A stretch of 6,396 bases of DNA from assembly GCA_020028195.1 (NCBI GenBank), contig JAHWYE010000103.1:1-6396 (forward strand), in the 5' to 3' direction. This document shows positions 1-6,054 of the stretch, one piece after another. The first letter of the stretch is position 1. Each line of letters begins with the position of its first letter. A program made the position numbers and the translations under genes. The notes below the pieces were generated by a model. That model made no database searches, was not told the DNA's origin, and was given only the letters and a program-made list of their open reading frames with translations. The stretch comes from Nitrospirota bacterium. GTDB taxonomy: Bacteria > Nitrospirota > Nitrospiria > Nitrospirales > Nitrospiraceae.

Positions 1-681
1 CGTCTGATCCAAGAATCGCGCGCCATAGACTTGCAGGGCACGATCCCGATAGGACGACACGGCCGCGTACTCGAGCACGTCCTGTCCATTGTGCCTGAGC
101 CGAAACTGCGTCCGAGGCCAGGCCAGACTGGCTTGCTGCACCACCTGGCTGATATGAGAGAACTCGGTCGTGGTCGTCTTGAGAAACTTCTTGCGGGCCG
201 GAGTGTTGAAGAAGAGATCCCTGACCTCGACTTGCGTGCCGGGAGCAGCCGCGGCCTCTTCGATCTTGGTGATGGCGCCGCCCGTGACCAGCAGTTGGGT
301 TCCCACCGACTCGTGCCGGCATGCGGTCAGAAGCCGAACCTTCGAGACGGAGGCGATGCTGGGCAGCGCTTCTCCTCGAAACCCCATGGTCCTAATCGAC
401 AACAGATCTCGATCCGAACGCAACTTGCTCGTCGCGTGACGTTGGAACGCCAGCGGGGCATCCGGCCGGCTGATCCCCTCACCGTCATCGGCCACCCGCA
501 TGAGCCCGCGCCCACCATCCGTCACGTCCACGGCGATGGTCGTACTGGCCGCATCAAGGCTGTTGTCGATCAGCTCTTTCACCACCGAGGCTGGCCGCTC
601 CACGACCTCGCCGGCGGCGATCCGACCGACCACGTCTCCAGGCAGCACCCGGATTCTTCCGACGCTGCTGGCCACACTCAT
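1..681 (-). CDS. mutL: DNA mismatch repair protein MutL, N-terminal part (cut by left window edge)
   Basis: MutL is the cytosolic ATPase that couples mismatch recognition by MutS to downstream strand incision and excision. The frame is open from the ATG at 681 to the window edge and gives 227 residues, roughly the first third of a usual MutL (about 600 residues). The GHKL ATPase motifs appear in order: motif I with E36 and N40 inside KELIDNSLDA (35-44); motif II, DDGEG, at 65-69; RHATSK at 81-86; FRGEAL at 101-106; and the family signature NTPAR at 159-163. The start gives a normal MutL N-terminus, with the conserved IAAGEVVERP at 21-30. Its Shine-Dalgarno is weak (GAG about 9 nt upstream). 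It begins 70 nt after the second cpoB-like stop, in the same direction, with no convincing terminator between, so read-through from the tol-pal genes is likely. The C-terminal dimerisation/endonuclease domain is outside the window, so whether this MutL carries the endonuclease motif cannot be told. Confidence 0.97.
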   Translation of the reverse strand, partial: MSVASSVGRIRVLPGDVVGRIAAGEVVERPASVVKELIDNSLDAASTTIAVDVTDGGRGLMRVADDGEGISRPDAPLAFQRHATSKLRSDRDLLSIRTMGFRGEALPSIASVSKVRLLTACRHESVGTQLLVTGGAITKIEEAAAAPGTQVEVRDLFFNTPARKKFLKTTTTEFSHISQVVQQASLAWPRTQFRLRHNGQDVLEYAAVSSYRDRALQVYGARFLDQT

Positions 682-751
682 TTGTTCGTTCTCTGAAGCG
701 GGGATCGAGCCCTGTGCCCGTCAGGACAGGACGCGGCTGAAGGGTCACGCC
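682..751 (-). other. Gap between second cpoB-like gene and mutL
   Basis: These 70 nt separate the TGA at 752-754 from the mutL ATG. They contain a weak inverted repeat (CCTGT and ACAGG arms at 711-715 and 726-730, 10-nt loop) without a T-run, so no intrinsic terminator is supported. No credible -35/-10 pair was seen, so mutL has no obvious promoter of its own here. Confidence 0.4.
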
Positions 752-1537
752 TCATCGTATCTCGGCCAATCTATTCTTCGCCAACTTCGCTTCCTCGGAA
801 GTGGAGAACTTCTCGATCACCTGCTTCAGGTACTCACGCGCCTTCGGGATATCCCCGGTCTCCGCCGCCGACATTCCCAGCTTGAATAAGGCCGAGGGGA
901 CCTTTTCGTGGCCGGGATATTCCTTCACGACCCGTTCGAAGGCCTGCATGGCCCGCACATAGTCCTTCAGGTTGTAATAGGACTCCCCCAGCCAGTAATG
1001 CGCGTTGGGAACCAGTGTGGTCGAGGGAAAGTCTTTCAAAAATCGCTGAAACCCGGTGACGGCCAGATCGTACCGTCCGTTCAGGTAGTCATTGTATGCC
1101 AGATTGAAGGCCGAGGTCGGGGTGATCCCTGGCACGCCCGGGATAATAAGCGGCGCCACCTCTGGAGGAGGCAGCTTAGCCGGCTTGGACTGACGCGAAG
1201 GCTCACCTGATGGACTCTCCGGCTTCGTGAGAGGGGCCGATTGAGATTGTTGAACGTCTTCGAAACGAGCCGTCCGGGCTTCCAGATTCTTCAACCGCGC
1301 GGCGAGCTCATCGAGCCGTTGCCGGTCTGGGCTTGACTCCCTGGCCGTTTCCAGGGCCTGCAGGCGGCGTTGCATGGCTTCCTCTCGTTTGTTCGCCTGC
1401 TCCTGGGATCTGGCCACTGCGTGCACCTCCTGCCGCAGGTCCACAAAGTCAGCGTGCTTGGCGCAGCCGTCATGAACCAGCGCCAGGACGATCAGGGAAA
1501 TGAGGAGGGGAAAAAACCTGAGGACAGGGTGAGTCAT
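752..1537 (-). CDS. CpoB/YbgF-family periplasmic TPR protein (second copy)
   Basis: This 261-residue exported protein has the CpoB (YbgF) architecture. CpoB is a periplasmic TolA-binding protein that coordinates the Tol-Pal machine with peptidoglycan synthesis at division. Residues 4-21 are a hydrophobic signal segment. Next come a Glu/Arg/Ala-rich predicted coiled coil (about 33-95), a Pro/Ser-rich linker (about 96-140), and a C-terminal TPR block (143-261) with the hallmark NAHYWLGESYY (around 178-188) followed by two further helical repeats. The length is close to E. coli CpoB (about 260 residues). A Cys at 25 follows the hydrophobic core, but the residues before it (VHDG) fit the lipobox poorly, so lipidation is uncertain. 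The ATG lies 5 nt after the upstream cpoB-like stop, with only GGA about 8 nt before it, so translation is probably coupled. The TPR region matches that of its neighbour at about 39 of 86 aligned residues by eye, indicating an old duplication. Confidence 0.9.
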   Translation of the reverse strand: MTHPVLRFFPLLISLIVLALVHDGCAKHADFVDLRQEVHAVARSQEQANKREEAMQRRLQALETARESSPDRQRLDELAARLKNLEARTARFEDVQQSQSAPLTKPESPSGEPSRQSKPAKLPPPEVAPLIIPGVPGITPTSAFNLAYNDYLNGRYDLAVTGFQRFLKDFPSTTLVPNAHYWLGESYYNLKDYVRAMQAFERVVKEYPGHEKVPSALFKLGMSAAETGDIPKAREYLKQVIEKFSTSEEAKLAKNRLAEIR

Positions 1538-1542
1538 GGCGA

Positions 1543-2958
1543 CTATCCGGGATTCCTGAGCTGCGCGAGTTTGTCCAACGCCTTGCTGGCTTCCTGGCTC
1601 TTGGGATAGGTGTCAACCACCTGCTGTAGCAGAGTTGAGGCCCGTTTTCGATCATTCAGGGCCAGGTAGGCGAAGCCTCGCTTGAGAATCGCGGCCGGAA
1701 CCTTGTCGCTGGCAGGATAGTCCAGCTCCACACGCTCAAACGCGTCGATCGCGCGCTTATATTCCTTCTTTCCATAGTAGCATTCTCCCAGCCAGTACTG
1801 GGCGTTTGGAGCGAGGTCTGAGGTCCCATAGTGAACGAGGAATTGAGAGAACCCATGCTGCGCTCCATTCAGGTCCCCTCCCTTGAATTTTTGCATGTTG
1901 CGCTCGTACACGTGCTTGGCTTCGCTCGAGGCCGATCCCCCGTCCGTTCCCGGGACTGCTGCAACAGAGGTGGTCGCCACTCCGTCTTGTGGGGTCGGCA
2001 CCGGCGAGTCAGTGGCCGAGATCGCTGAGTCGCGCTCGCGCAGGTGGTCAGCACGAGGGGCGGACCGCTGCTCCTGATGAGCTTTGCCGGTCTCTTTCGC
2101 CTTCCGAGACGTGGAGCCGGCAGGGGGGCGCACACCAGCTGCTTGCAGGGTTTTTGTCACCTCGTCCAGACGCTGATCGTGTTCCTCCGCGCGAGACAGC
2201 AGTTTCCCCCCCAAGGCCTCCAGCGCGTTGGCGCGTTGCGTGAGCGTGTTCGTCAACTCGCTGACCTTGTGGTCCTCTTGAACGAGCTTTTCTCCCAGAC
2301 CGTTCATCGCCAGCTTGAAGTCCGCGAGCGATTTGCCGAACTGCGTCAGTTGGACGTCAAGCTTTTTCTCCACCGAGCCGGTCCTGGCATCGCCCGCGCT
2401 AATCGCCTTGTCATGCTCCTCCAGACGAGCATCCAGCGTCTTGCCAAAGGTGCCAAGGGCGGCTTGCACCGCATCCAGGCGTGTCGCCACCTTGCCCAGT
2501 TCTTCCTGAAGGCGATCCCGATCTGCTTTGAGCTCGTTGTCGCGCTTCCTGGAAATCTGGTCCAGACTCACGAGCCGATCGTCGAGCCGTTTATTCAGTT
2601 CGTCCAAGGAATGTCGGTTCTCGTCCAATTTCCCCTGGAGCTTCGGGAGACTGTCTTCCTTCAGGTCGGCGATCTCATGGCGCAGCCTGGCCCGAGTCTC
2701 ACTGACCAACTGGTCCGCGTCCTTCTTGATTTTGTCAATTTGCCGATTCGCCTCATCCGCTTTCCGGTCGATCTCTTTCTCCCGTTGATCCAGCCTCGTG
2801 ATCCTCTTATCCAAGTCATATTTAAGCTTTGCCAGGTCCGCCTGCTGCGCGAAGCACCCTGACAGCAACAGAGAGAGGAGCGCGCATGCCGGTGACCCGA
2901 TCGTGAAGAAACGGACCGCCCCATGCTTCTCCAACCTGATGGATCCAAGCTTTCTCAT
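1543..2958 (-). CDS. CpoB/YbgF-family lipoprotein with very long coiled coil (first copy)
   Basis: The product is a 471-residue putative outer-membrane lipoprotein. Residues 17-34 form a signal peptide ending in a canonical lipobox, LSGC, with the lipidated Cys at 35. The next residue is Phe rather than Asp, which by the E. coli Lol rule favours the outer membrane. Residues about 42-274 are a charged, heptad-like Leu/Asp/Glu/Lys/Arg-rich segment predicted to be coiled coil, with a likely break at Pro105. A low-complexity linker (275-346) leads to a C-terminal TPR block (347-471) containing NAQYWLGECYY (385-395), typical of CpoB/YbgF. E. coli CpoB is only about 260 residues and has a short coiled coil, so this protein is unusually long. 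I chose the ATG at 2958 because GGAGGG lies 9 nt upstream and the lipoprotein signal then sits at the N-terminus; the frame also stays open upstream to a possible start at 3045. The paralogue follows after 5 nt. Confidence 0.9.
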   Translation of the reverse strand: MRKLGSIRLEKHGAVRFFTIGSPACALLSLLLSGCFAQQADLAKLKYDLDKRITRLDQREKEIDRKADEANRQIDKIKKDADQLVSETRARLRHEIADLKEDSLPKLQGKLDENRHSLDELNKRLDDRLVSLDQISRKRDNELKADRDRLQEELGKVATRLDAVQAALGTFGKTLDARLEEHDKAISAGDARTGSVEKKLDVQLTQFGKSLADFKLAMNGLGEKLVQEDHKVSELTNTLTQRANALEALGGKLLSRAEEHDQRLDEVTKTLQAAGVRPPAGSTSRKAKETGKAHQEQRSAPRADHLRERDSAISATDSPVPTPQDGVATTSVAAVPGTDGGSASSEAKHVYERNMQKFKGGDLNGAQHGFSQFLVHYGTSDLAPNAQYWLGECYYGKKEYKRAIDAFERVELDYPASDKVPAAILKRGFAYLALNDRKRASTLLQQVVDTYPKSQEASKALDKLAQLRNPG

Positions 2959-2967
2959 CTGTGCATA

Positions 2968-2973
2968 CCCTCC
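2968..2973 (-). promoter_or_regulatory. Shine-Dalgarno of the first cpoB-like gene
   Basis: The minus strand reads GGAGGG here, 9 nt before the ATG at 2958. This decides the start: the frame is open another 29 codons upstream to 3045, but using that start would place 29 non-signal residues before the lipoprotein signal. Confidence 0.75.
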
Positions 2974-3026
2974 CTCGCACGCCGAGGGCACTTCAAACAC
3001 GCGAACCTGGTCGCCATGCCGTGAGA

Positions 3027-3040
3027 GGTCCGACCGGACC
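3027..3040 (-). other. Small inverted repeat in the pal-cpoB gap
   Basis: The 92-nt gap between pal and the first cpoB-like gene holds GGTCC and GGACC arms separated by 4 nt, which could form a short, GC-rich hairpin about 10 nt after the pal stop codon. No run of T follows on the transcribed strand, so it is not a convincing intrinsic terminator. It could slow RNA 3' decay or cause partial termination, but it may equally be chance. I see nothing else in this gap apart from the ribosome-binding site. Confidence 0.3.
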
Positions 3041-3050
3041 AGCACCCACC

Positions 3051-3692
3051 CTACTTCGGGCGGACCACGATGTGTCCACGCCGATTCTGCTGATAGCAGG
3101 ATTCATCGTGCTCCTGGCAAAAGGGCCGTTCCTTTCCATAGGAGACGACCGCCAGCCGACTGGATCCCACGCCAAGCTCAGCTAGATAGTTCCGAACCGC
3201 CTTGGCTCGCTTCTCCCCCAACACGAGATTGTAGGCCTGGGTGCCACGCTCGTCGCAGTGTCCCTCGATCTTGAGCAAGATGGTCGGGTTCGCTTTGATC
3301 CATTCGGCGTCGGCCGAGAGAGCCTGCCTGGCCTGTTCCGTGATATTCCAACTGTCATAGGCAAAGTAGACATCCTTGAGTCCGGCGGCAGCGGTCGCCG
3401 CTTGCTCTCGGCGCATGTCTTCCGCGAGTCGACCGGTGGCGTCAGACGGCTGGACCTTCGCAACTTTGATTTCTCCAGAGGGGTTATCCGCTCTTGACTT
3501 GAGTAGATCTTGTTCCGATATTCCGGGTTCCGGGCGAGCGCTCGCGGCTTGGCCTCCCCCTTTGGCCATGGCCTGTTCAGAGGACTTGGAGCCAGAGGTG
3601 GCCTGAATCTCCTTCTTGCTGCAGGCCGGTCCGATGAAGAGCATCAGACCTACCACTCCCATCAGGCATGCTGTCACGCATCGTGTGTACAT
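3051..3692 (-). CDS. pal: Peptidoglycan-associated lipoprotein Pal
   Basis: Pal is an outer-membrane lipoprotein that binds the peptidoglycan stem peptide non-covalently. It is released and relocated by TolB and TolA during outer-membrane constriction. The product has 213 residues. Residues 5-23 are a hydrophobic signal ending in GPAC, with Cys24 as the presumed lipidation site; this lipobox is acceptable but lacks the usual Leu at -3. A Gly/Ser/Lys-rich linker (about 25-100) leads to an OmpA-like domain (107-211) with the Pal signature EGHCDERGT at 143-151, YNLVLGEKRA at 154-163 and NRRGH at 203-207. Two extra cysteines (192 and 199) sit in the loop before the last strand and could form a disulfide. 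The ATG at 3692 is chosen over an in-frame GTG at 3722 because AAGGAGG lies 7 nt upstream. pal follows tolB by 53 nt and precedes the first cpoB-like gene, the usual order in tol-pal operons. Confidence 0.96.
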   Translation of the reverse strand: MYTRCVTACLMGVVGLMLFIGPACSKKEIQATSGSKSSEQAMAKGGGQAASARPEPGISEQDLLKSRADNPSGEIKVAKVQPSDATGRLAEDMRREQAATAAAGLKDVYFAYDSWNITEQARQALSADAEWIKANPTILLKIEGHCDERGTQAYNLVLGEKRAKAVRNYLAELGVGSSRLAVVSYGKERPFCQEHDESCYQQNRRGHIVVRPK

Positions 3693-3699
3693 AGGTCGT

Positions 3700-3706
3700 C
3701 CTCCTT
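3700..3706 (-). promoter_or_regulatory. Strong Shine-Dalgarno of pal
   Basis: The minus strand reads AAGGAGG, 7 nt before the ATG at 3692. It is the best ribosome-binding site in the window. It fixes the start and fits the high abundance expected of Pal relative to the other Tol proteins. Confidence 0.88.
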
Positions 3707-3745
3707 GTTGAGGTTTTCGCACCTAATCGGTTCCCAAGATCCACT

Positions 3746-5059
3746 CTAGAGGGGTGACCAGGACGGGGAGCTGTGGTGTATCCCGCCAGATGTCAGGCGC
3801 TCCAATTCAGTTCCATCCCAGTTGATCATATAAATATGGCTCTTCCCCTCCAATGTCGAGCTGAACACCAGGTGCCGGCCGTCTGGTGACCACGAGGGTG
3901 AGTCATCGACGCCGGGGCCTGTGGTAATTTGGCGGTTTTGTTGTCCGTCGGGGCTGATCAGACAGAGTTTGTACTCCCTTTTCTGCGTCCGGCAGACATG
4001 CGCGATCCACGTGCCACGGGGCGACCAGGCCGGGGCGGCATTATAGTCTCCCTCGAAAGTGAGCCGGCGCACATTGGACCCGTCGGCGCCCATGAGGTAA
4101 ATTTGAGGCCCTCCCCCACGATCCGAGGTGAAGGCCATCTCACGACCAGTGGGCGACCAGGACGGAGACAGATCACCCGCTGAGTTATTCGTCAACCGCT
4201 GCAGGACTTTTGTGCGCGTGTCGAGCTTGTAGAGCTCCGAGTTGCCGTCCTGACTCGTGGCAAAGACCAAATCGTTCCCGTCCGGCGAGAAGGCCGGCGT
4301 GATGTTCAACCCGCCGAGCGAGACCAGCGTCATGCGTTTCCCGGTTGCGAGCTCGATCAGGTCAATGTCCTGGGTCAGGCGACTTCGGTATACCGTAAAG
4401 ACCAGGAACCGCCGATCCGGAGACCAGCGTGGCATGAGATTCAGGAAGCCATCCGCGGTGACCTGCCGGGGCCCATGGCCGTCATAATCCATGACGTACA
4501 GCTCACGGGCTCCCGCCTGTTCAGACACATAGGCGATCTTCGTCCTGGCGATCCCGGGCTCGCCCGTGTAGCGGAAGACTATTTCGTCTGCCAAGCGGTG
4601 CACCATGAGGCGCACGACGGAAGAGGGTCCGACATACCGTTTGCCGGCCACCACCTCGTCTTCCCCCCCATCATAGACAAATCCATCCAAGACCACGTCT
4701 GCATCTTTTACGCCCAGCTTACCCCAGACCAGCACCGAGATCCCGTTCTCCGTGGCCTGCTTGAACAACGCTTTCTCCCCACCATCCACGTCGTTCACCT
4801 TGATCCCCAGCTTGGGAAGATCCGCGACCGAAAAGATCTGGGACCGGCGCAGGTCCGCCTTCAGGACATCCGCAACCTGCCCCGCAGAGCTGTCCACGGC
4901 AGTCTTCCCCTGGAATCCAAGGACGCCGATGGGGATTTTCTGGAAATCCGGGCGAGTGGCCTCCAAGAACACGTCAGCCGCGCCGGACTCCATGATCCCC
5001 ACAAGCGCGGCACAGAGGGCCAGATAGGCGATGAAGACGGCGACTCGCATGAGACTCAA
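3746..5059 (-). CDS. tolB: Tol-Pal system beta-propeller protein TolB
   Basis: TolB is a periplasmic protein that binds Pal through its beta-propeller and TolA through its N-terminus. It keeps Pal free of peptidoglycan until TolA pulls TolB away. The product has 437 residues from the TTG at 5059, close to the family norm (about 430). Residues 5-28 are a signal peptide with likely cleavage near SGAA/D. The N-terminal domain (about 40-165) starts with IPIGVLGF and carries the DVLKADLRRS helix (64-73). Six propeller repeats follow, each with a (W/F)SP motif, at about 212, 257, 301, 346, 390 and 434; the last closes the ring at the C-terminus. The start is ambiguous. TTG at 5059 has GGGGAG 8 nt upstream and overlaps the previous stop codon as TTGA. 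ATG at 5050, three codons later, has no well-placed site. Either choice leaves the mature protein unchanged. Confidence 0.96.
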   Translation of the reverse strand: MSLMRVAVFIAYLALCAALVGIMESGAADVFLEATRPDFQKIPIGVLGFQGKTAVDSSAGQVADVLKADLRRSQIFSVADLPKLGIKVNDVDGGEKALFKQATENGISVLVWGKLGVKDADVVLDGFVYDGGEDEVVAGKRYVGPSSVVRLMVHRLADEIVFRYTGEPGIARTKIAYVSEQAGARELYVMDYDGHGPRQVTADGFLNLMPRWSPDRRFLVFTVYRSRLTQDIDLIELATGKRMTLVSLGGLNITPAFSPDGNDLVFATSQDGNSELYKLDTRTKVLQRLTNNSAGDLSPSWSPTGREMAFTSDRGGGPQIYLMGADGSNVRRLTFEGDYNAAPAWSPRGTWIAHVCRTQKREYKLCLISPDGQQNRQITTGPGVDDSPSWSPDGRHLVFSSTLEGKSHIYMINWDGTELERLTSGGIHHSSPSWSPL

Positions 5060-6030
5060 CTGGATCGCTCCCCAACCGTGAAACTGAAATGTGCATCGAG
5101 ATAGGTATCCGCCATCTCTCGTGGAAACGCCGGTAATGGATCGGCGTTCAACACAGCCCGCTTGCCGGCCAGATCGTAATACTCGTTGCCGGAGGTGCGC
5201 TCAATCATGACGTCACTCACGGTGCCGGATCGATGCAGTCGAAACTTGATGATCACCTCCAGTGACTGACCAGTCAGGTCACCCGGCGGCGCGATCCACA
5301 GGCTGCTGATCTTGAGTTGTACCCGCGACAGATATTGATTGAACCCTGAGGCCATTCCCGGCACCTTGATCACAGCCTCAGGCTTTTTCAGATCAGGCAC
5401 CTTCGCGGCCACGGCTGGGGCAACGGTGGGCTGCTGATGTTTCTGTAGTTCTTTATCGATTTCTTTAGACACCGATGGCCGCGGCTGGCGCTCTTGGACC
5501 TCTTGGAGCGACTCCTTGGGTGGCGACGGCACATCCGGAACTTTGAGGTTATCCAAGAGTGAATCAATCTCTTTGCGGAGGTTTTGCGGAGGCGGCTCAA
5601 CTTTCGTCGCGCGCGCTGGGCTCAGGTCGCCCAACTTGGGCGCATTGGGAGGCAGCTCCATACGTTTTGGCGGTGTGGCCGGAACGGGCTTCGAGGGGAG
5701 CGGCTTGGCCGCTAGAGCAACGGGTGGAGAAGCCTTGGTGACGGGCGGCGCTGGAGGAGGTTCAACGACCCGGCTAGGAGCGGGGAGCGAGACAAGAGAG
5801 ACCTGATACGAAGCGAGCGGACGCTCACCGGTCTTCGAGAAACGAAGTCCGGCAACCAGCGCGACCAATGTCAGCAGACAGAGATGGAACACAAGGGAGG
5901 CGACTGTCCATCTGACCCGCTGGCCACCCGACACGCGATGGCTATCGGACAGGACGAGCGAGAGGAGGGTTGGATACCCCTCAATGGACATCGTGTGCCC
6001 CGGCCGATTTTTCATGGCTGCAACTGACAT
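5056..6030 (-). CDS. TolA/TonB-type energy-coupling protein in the TolA position
   Basis: The product is a 324-residue inner-membrane protein expected to carry proton-motive energy from a TolQ-TolR-type channel to TolB/Pal. One membrane helix spans about 42-62 after a basic cytoplasmic N-terminus (about 40 residues). Ser45 and His49 reproduce the S-x3-H pair that TonB and TolA use to contact their proton channel. The periplasmic linker (about 65-225) is rich in Pro, Lys, Val and Ala, with two short charged helical stretches (152-162 and 187-199). The C-terminal domain (228-318) matches the TolA/TonB C-terminal fold: YLSRVQLKISSLW (233-245), a strand around LEVIIKFRLHRSG (257-269), then AVLNADPLPAFP (292-303). 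Position between tolR and tolB argues for a TolA role, although the linker looks more like TonB. The ATG at 6030 lies 24 nt after the tolR stop, with GAAGGA 13 nt upstream, a rather long spacing; Met6 and Met14 are alternatives. Confidence 0.9.
   Translation of the reverse strand: MSVAAMKNRPGHTMSIEGYPTLLSLVLSDSHRVSGGQRVRWTVASLVFHLCLLTLVALVAGLRFSKTGERPLASYQVSLVSLPAPSRVVEPPPAPPVTKASPPVALAAKPLPSKPVPATPPKRMELPPNAPKLGDLSPARATKVEPPPQNLRKEIDSLLDNLKVPDVPSPPKESLQEVQERQPRPSVSKEIDKELQKHQQPTVAPAVAAKVPDLKKPEAVIKVPGMASGFNQYLSRVQLKISSLWIAPPGDLTGQSLEVIIKFRLHRSGTVSDVMIERTSGNEYYDLAGKRAVLNADPLPAFPREMADTYLDAHFSFTVGERSS
5068..5073 (-). promoter_or_regulatory. Probable Shine-Dalgarno of tolB
   Basis: The minus strand reads GGGGAG, 8 nt before the TTG at 5059 but 17 nt before the ATG at 5050. 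The spacing favours the TTG, which would overlap the upstream stop codon by 4 nt (TTGA) and couple translation of the two genes. Confidence 0.55.
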
Positions 6031-6054
6031 AGTGTCGTGCCGATCCTTCTTTAC

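Noticed and set aside
31..696. A 221-codon open frame on the plus strand over the mutL region.
   Set aside because: The minus strand encodes unmistakable MutL ATPase motifs across the same span, and the plus-strand product has no recognisable family features.
711..730. Inverted repeat between the second cpoB-like gene and mutL as a terminator.
   Set aside because: The stem is only 5 bp with a 10-nt loop and there is no T-run after it on the transcribed strand.
2044..2862. A 272-codon open frame on the plus strand opposite the first cpoB-like gene.
   Set aside because: It is antisense to the coiled-coil region. Its long open frame follows from the biased Leu/Asp/Glu/Lys/Arg codon use of that gene. 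It shows no recognisable domain, while the minus-strand product has a lipoprotein signal and a TPR block.
2959..3045. A start at 3045 for the first cpoB-like gene, giving 500 residues.
   Set aside because: The added 29 residues precede the lipoprotein signal, while GGAGGG lies 9 nt before the internal ATG at 2958.
3693..3722. A GTG start at 3722 for pal, adding 10 residues.
   Set aside because: The AAGGAGG ribosome-binding site lies inside those extra codons, 7 nt before the ATG at 3692.
3900..4440. Repeated WSP-containing segments as DNA repeats or a mobile element.
   Set aside because: They are the protein-level beta-propeller blades of TolB, and the DNA between blades is too diverged to be a recent repeat array.
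4475..5104. A 209-codon open frame on the plus strand over the tolB 5' half.
   Set aside because: It is the antisense of the TolB N-terminal domain and first propeller blades; its translation has no domain signature.
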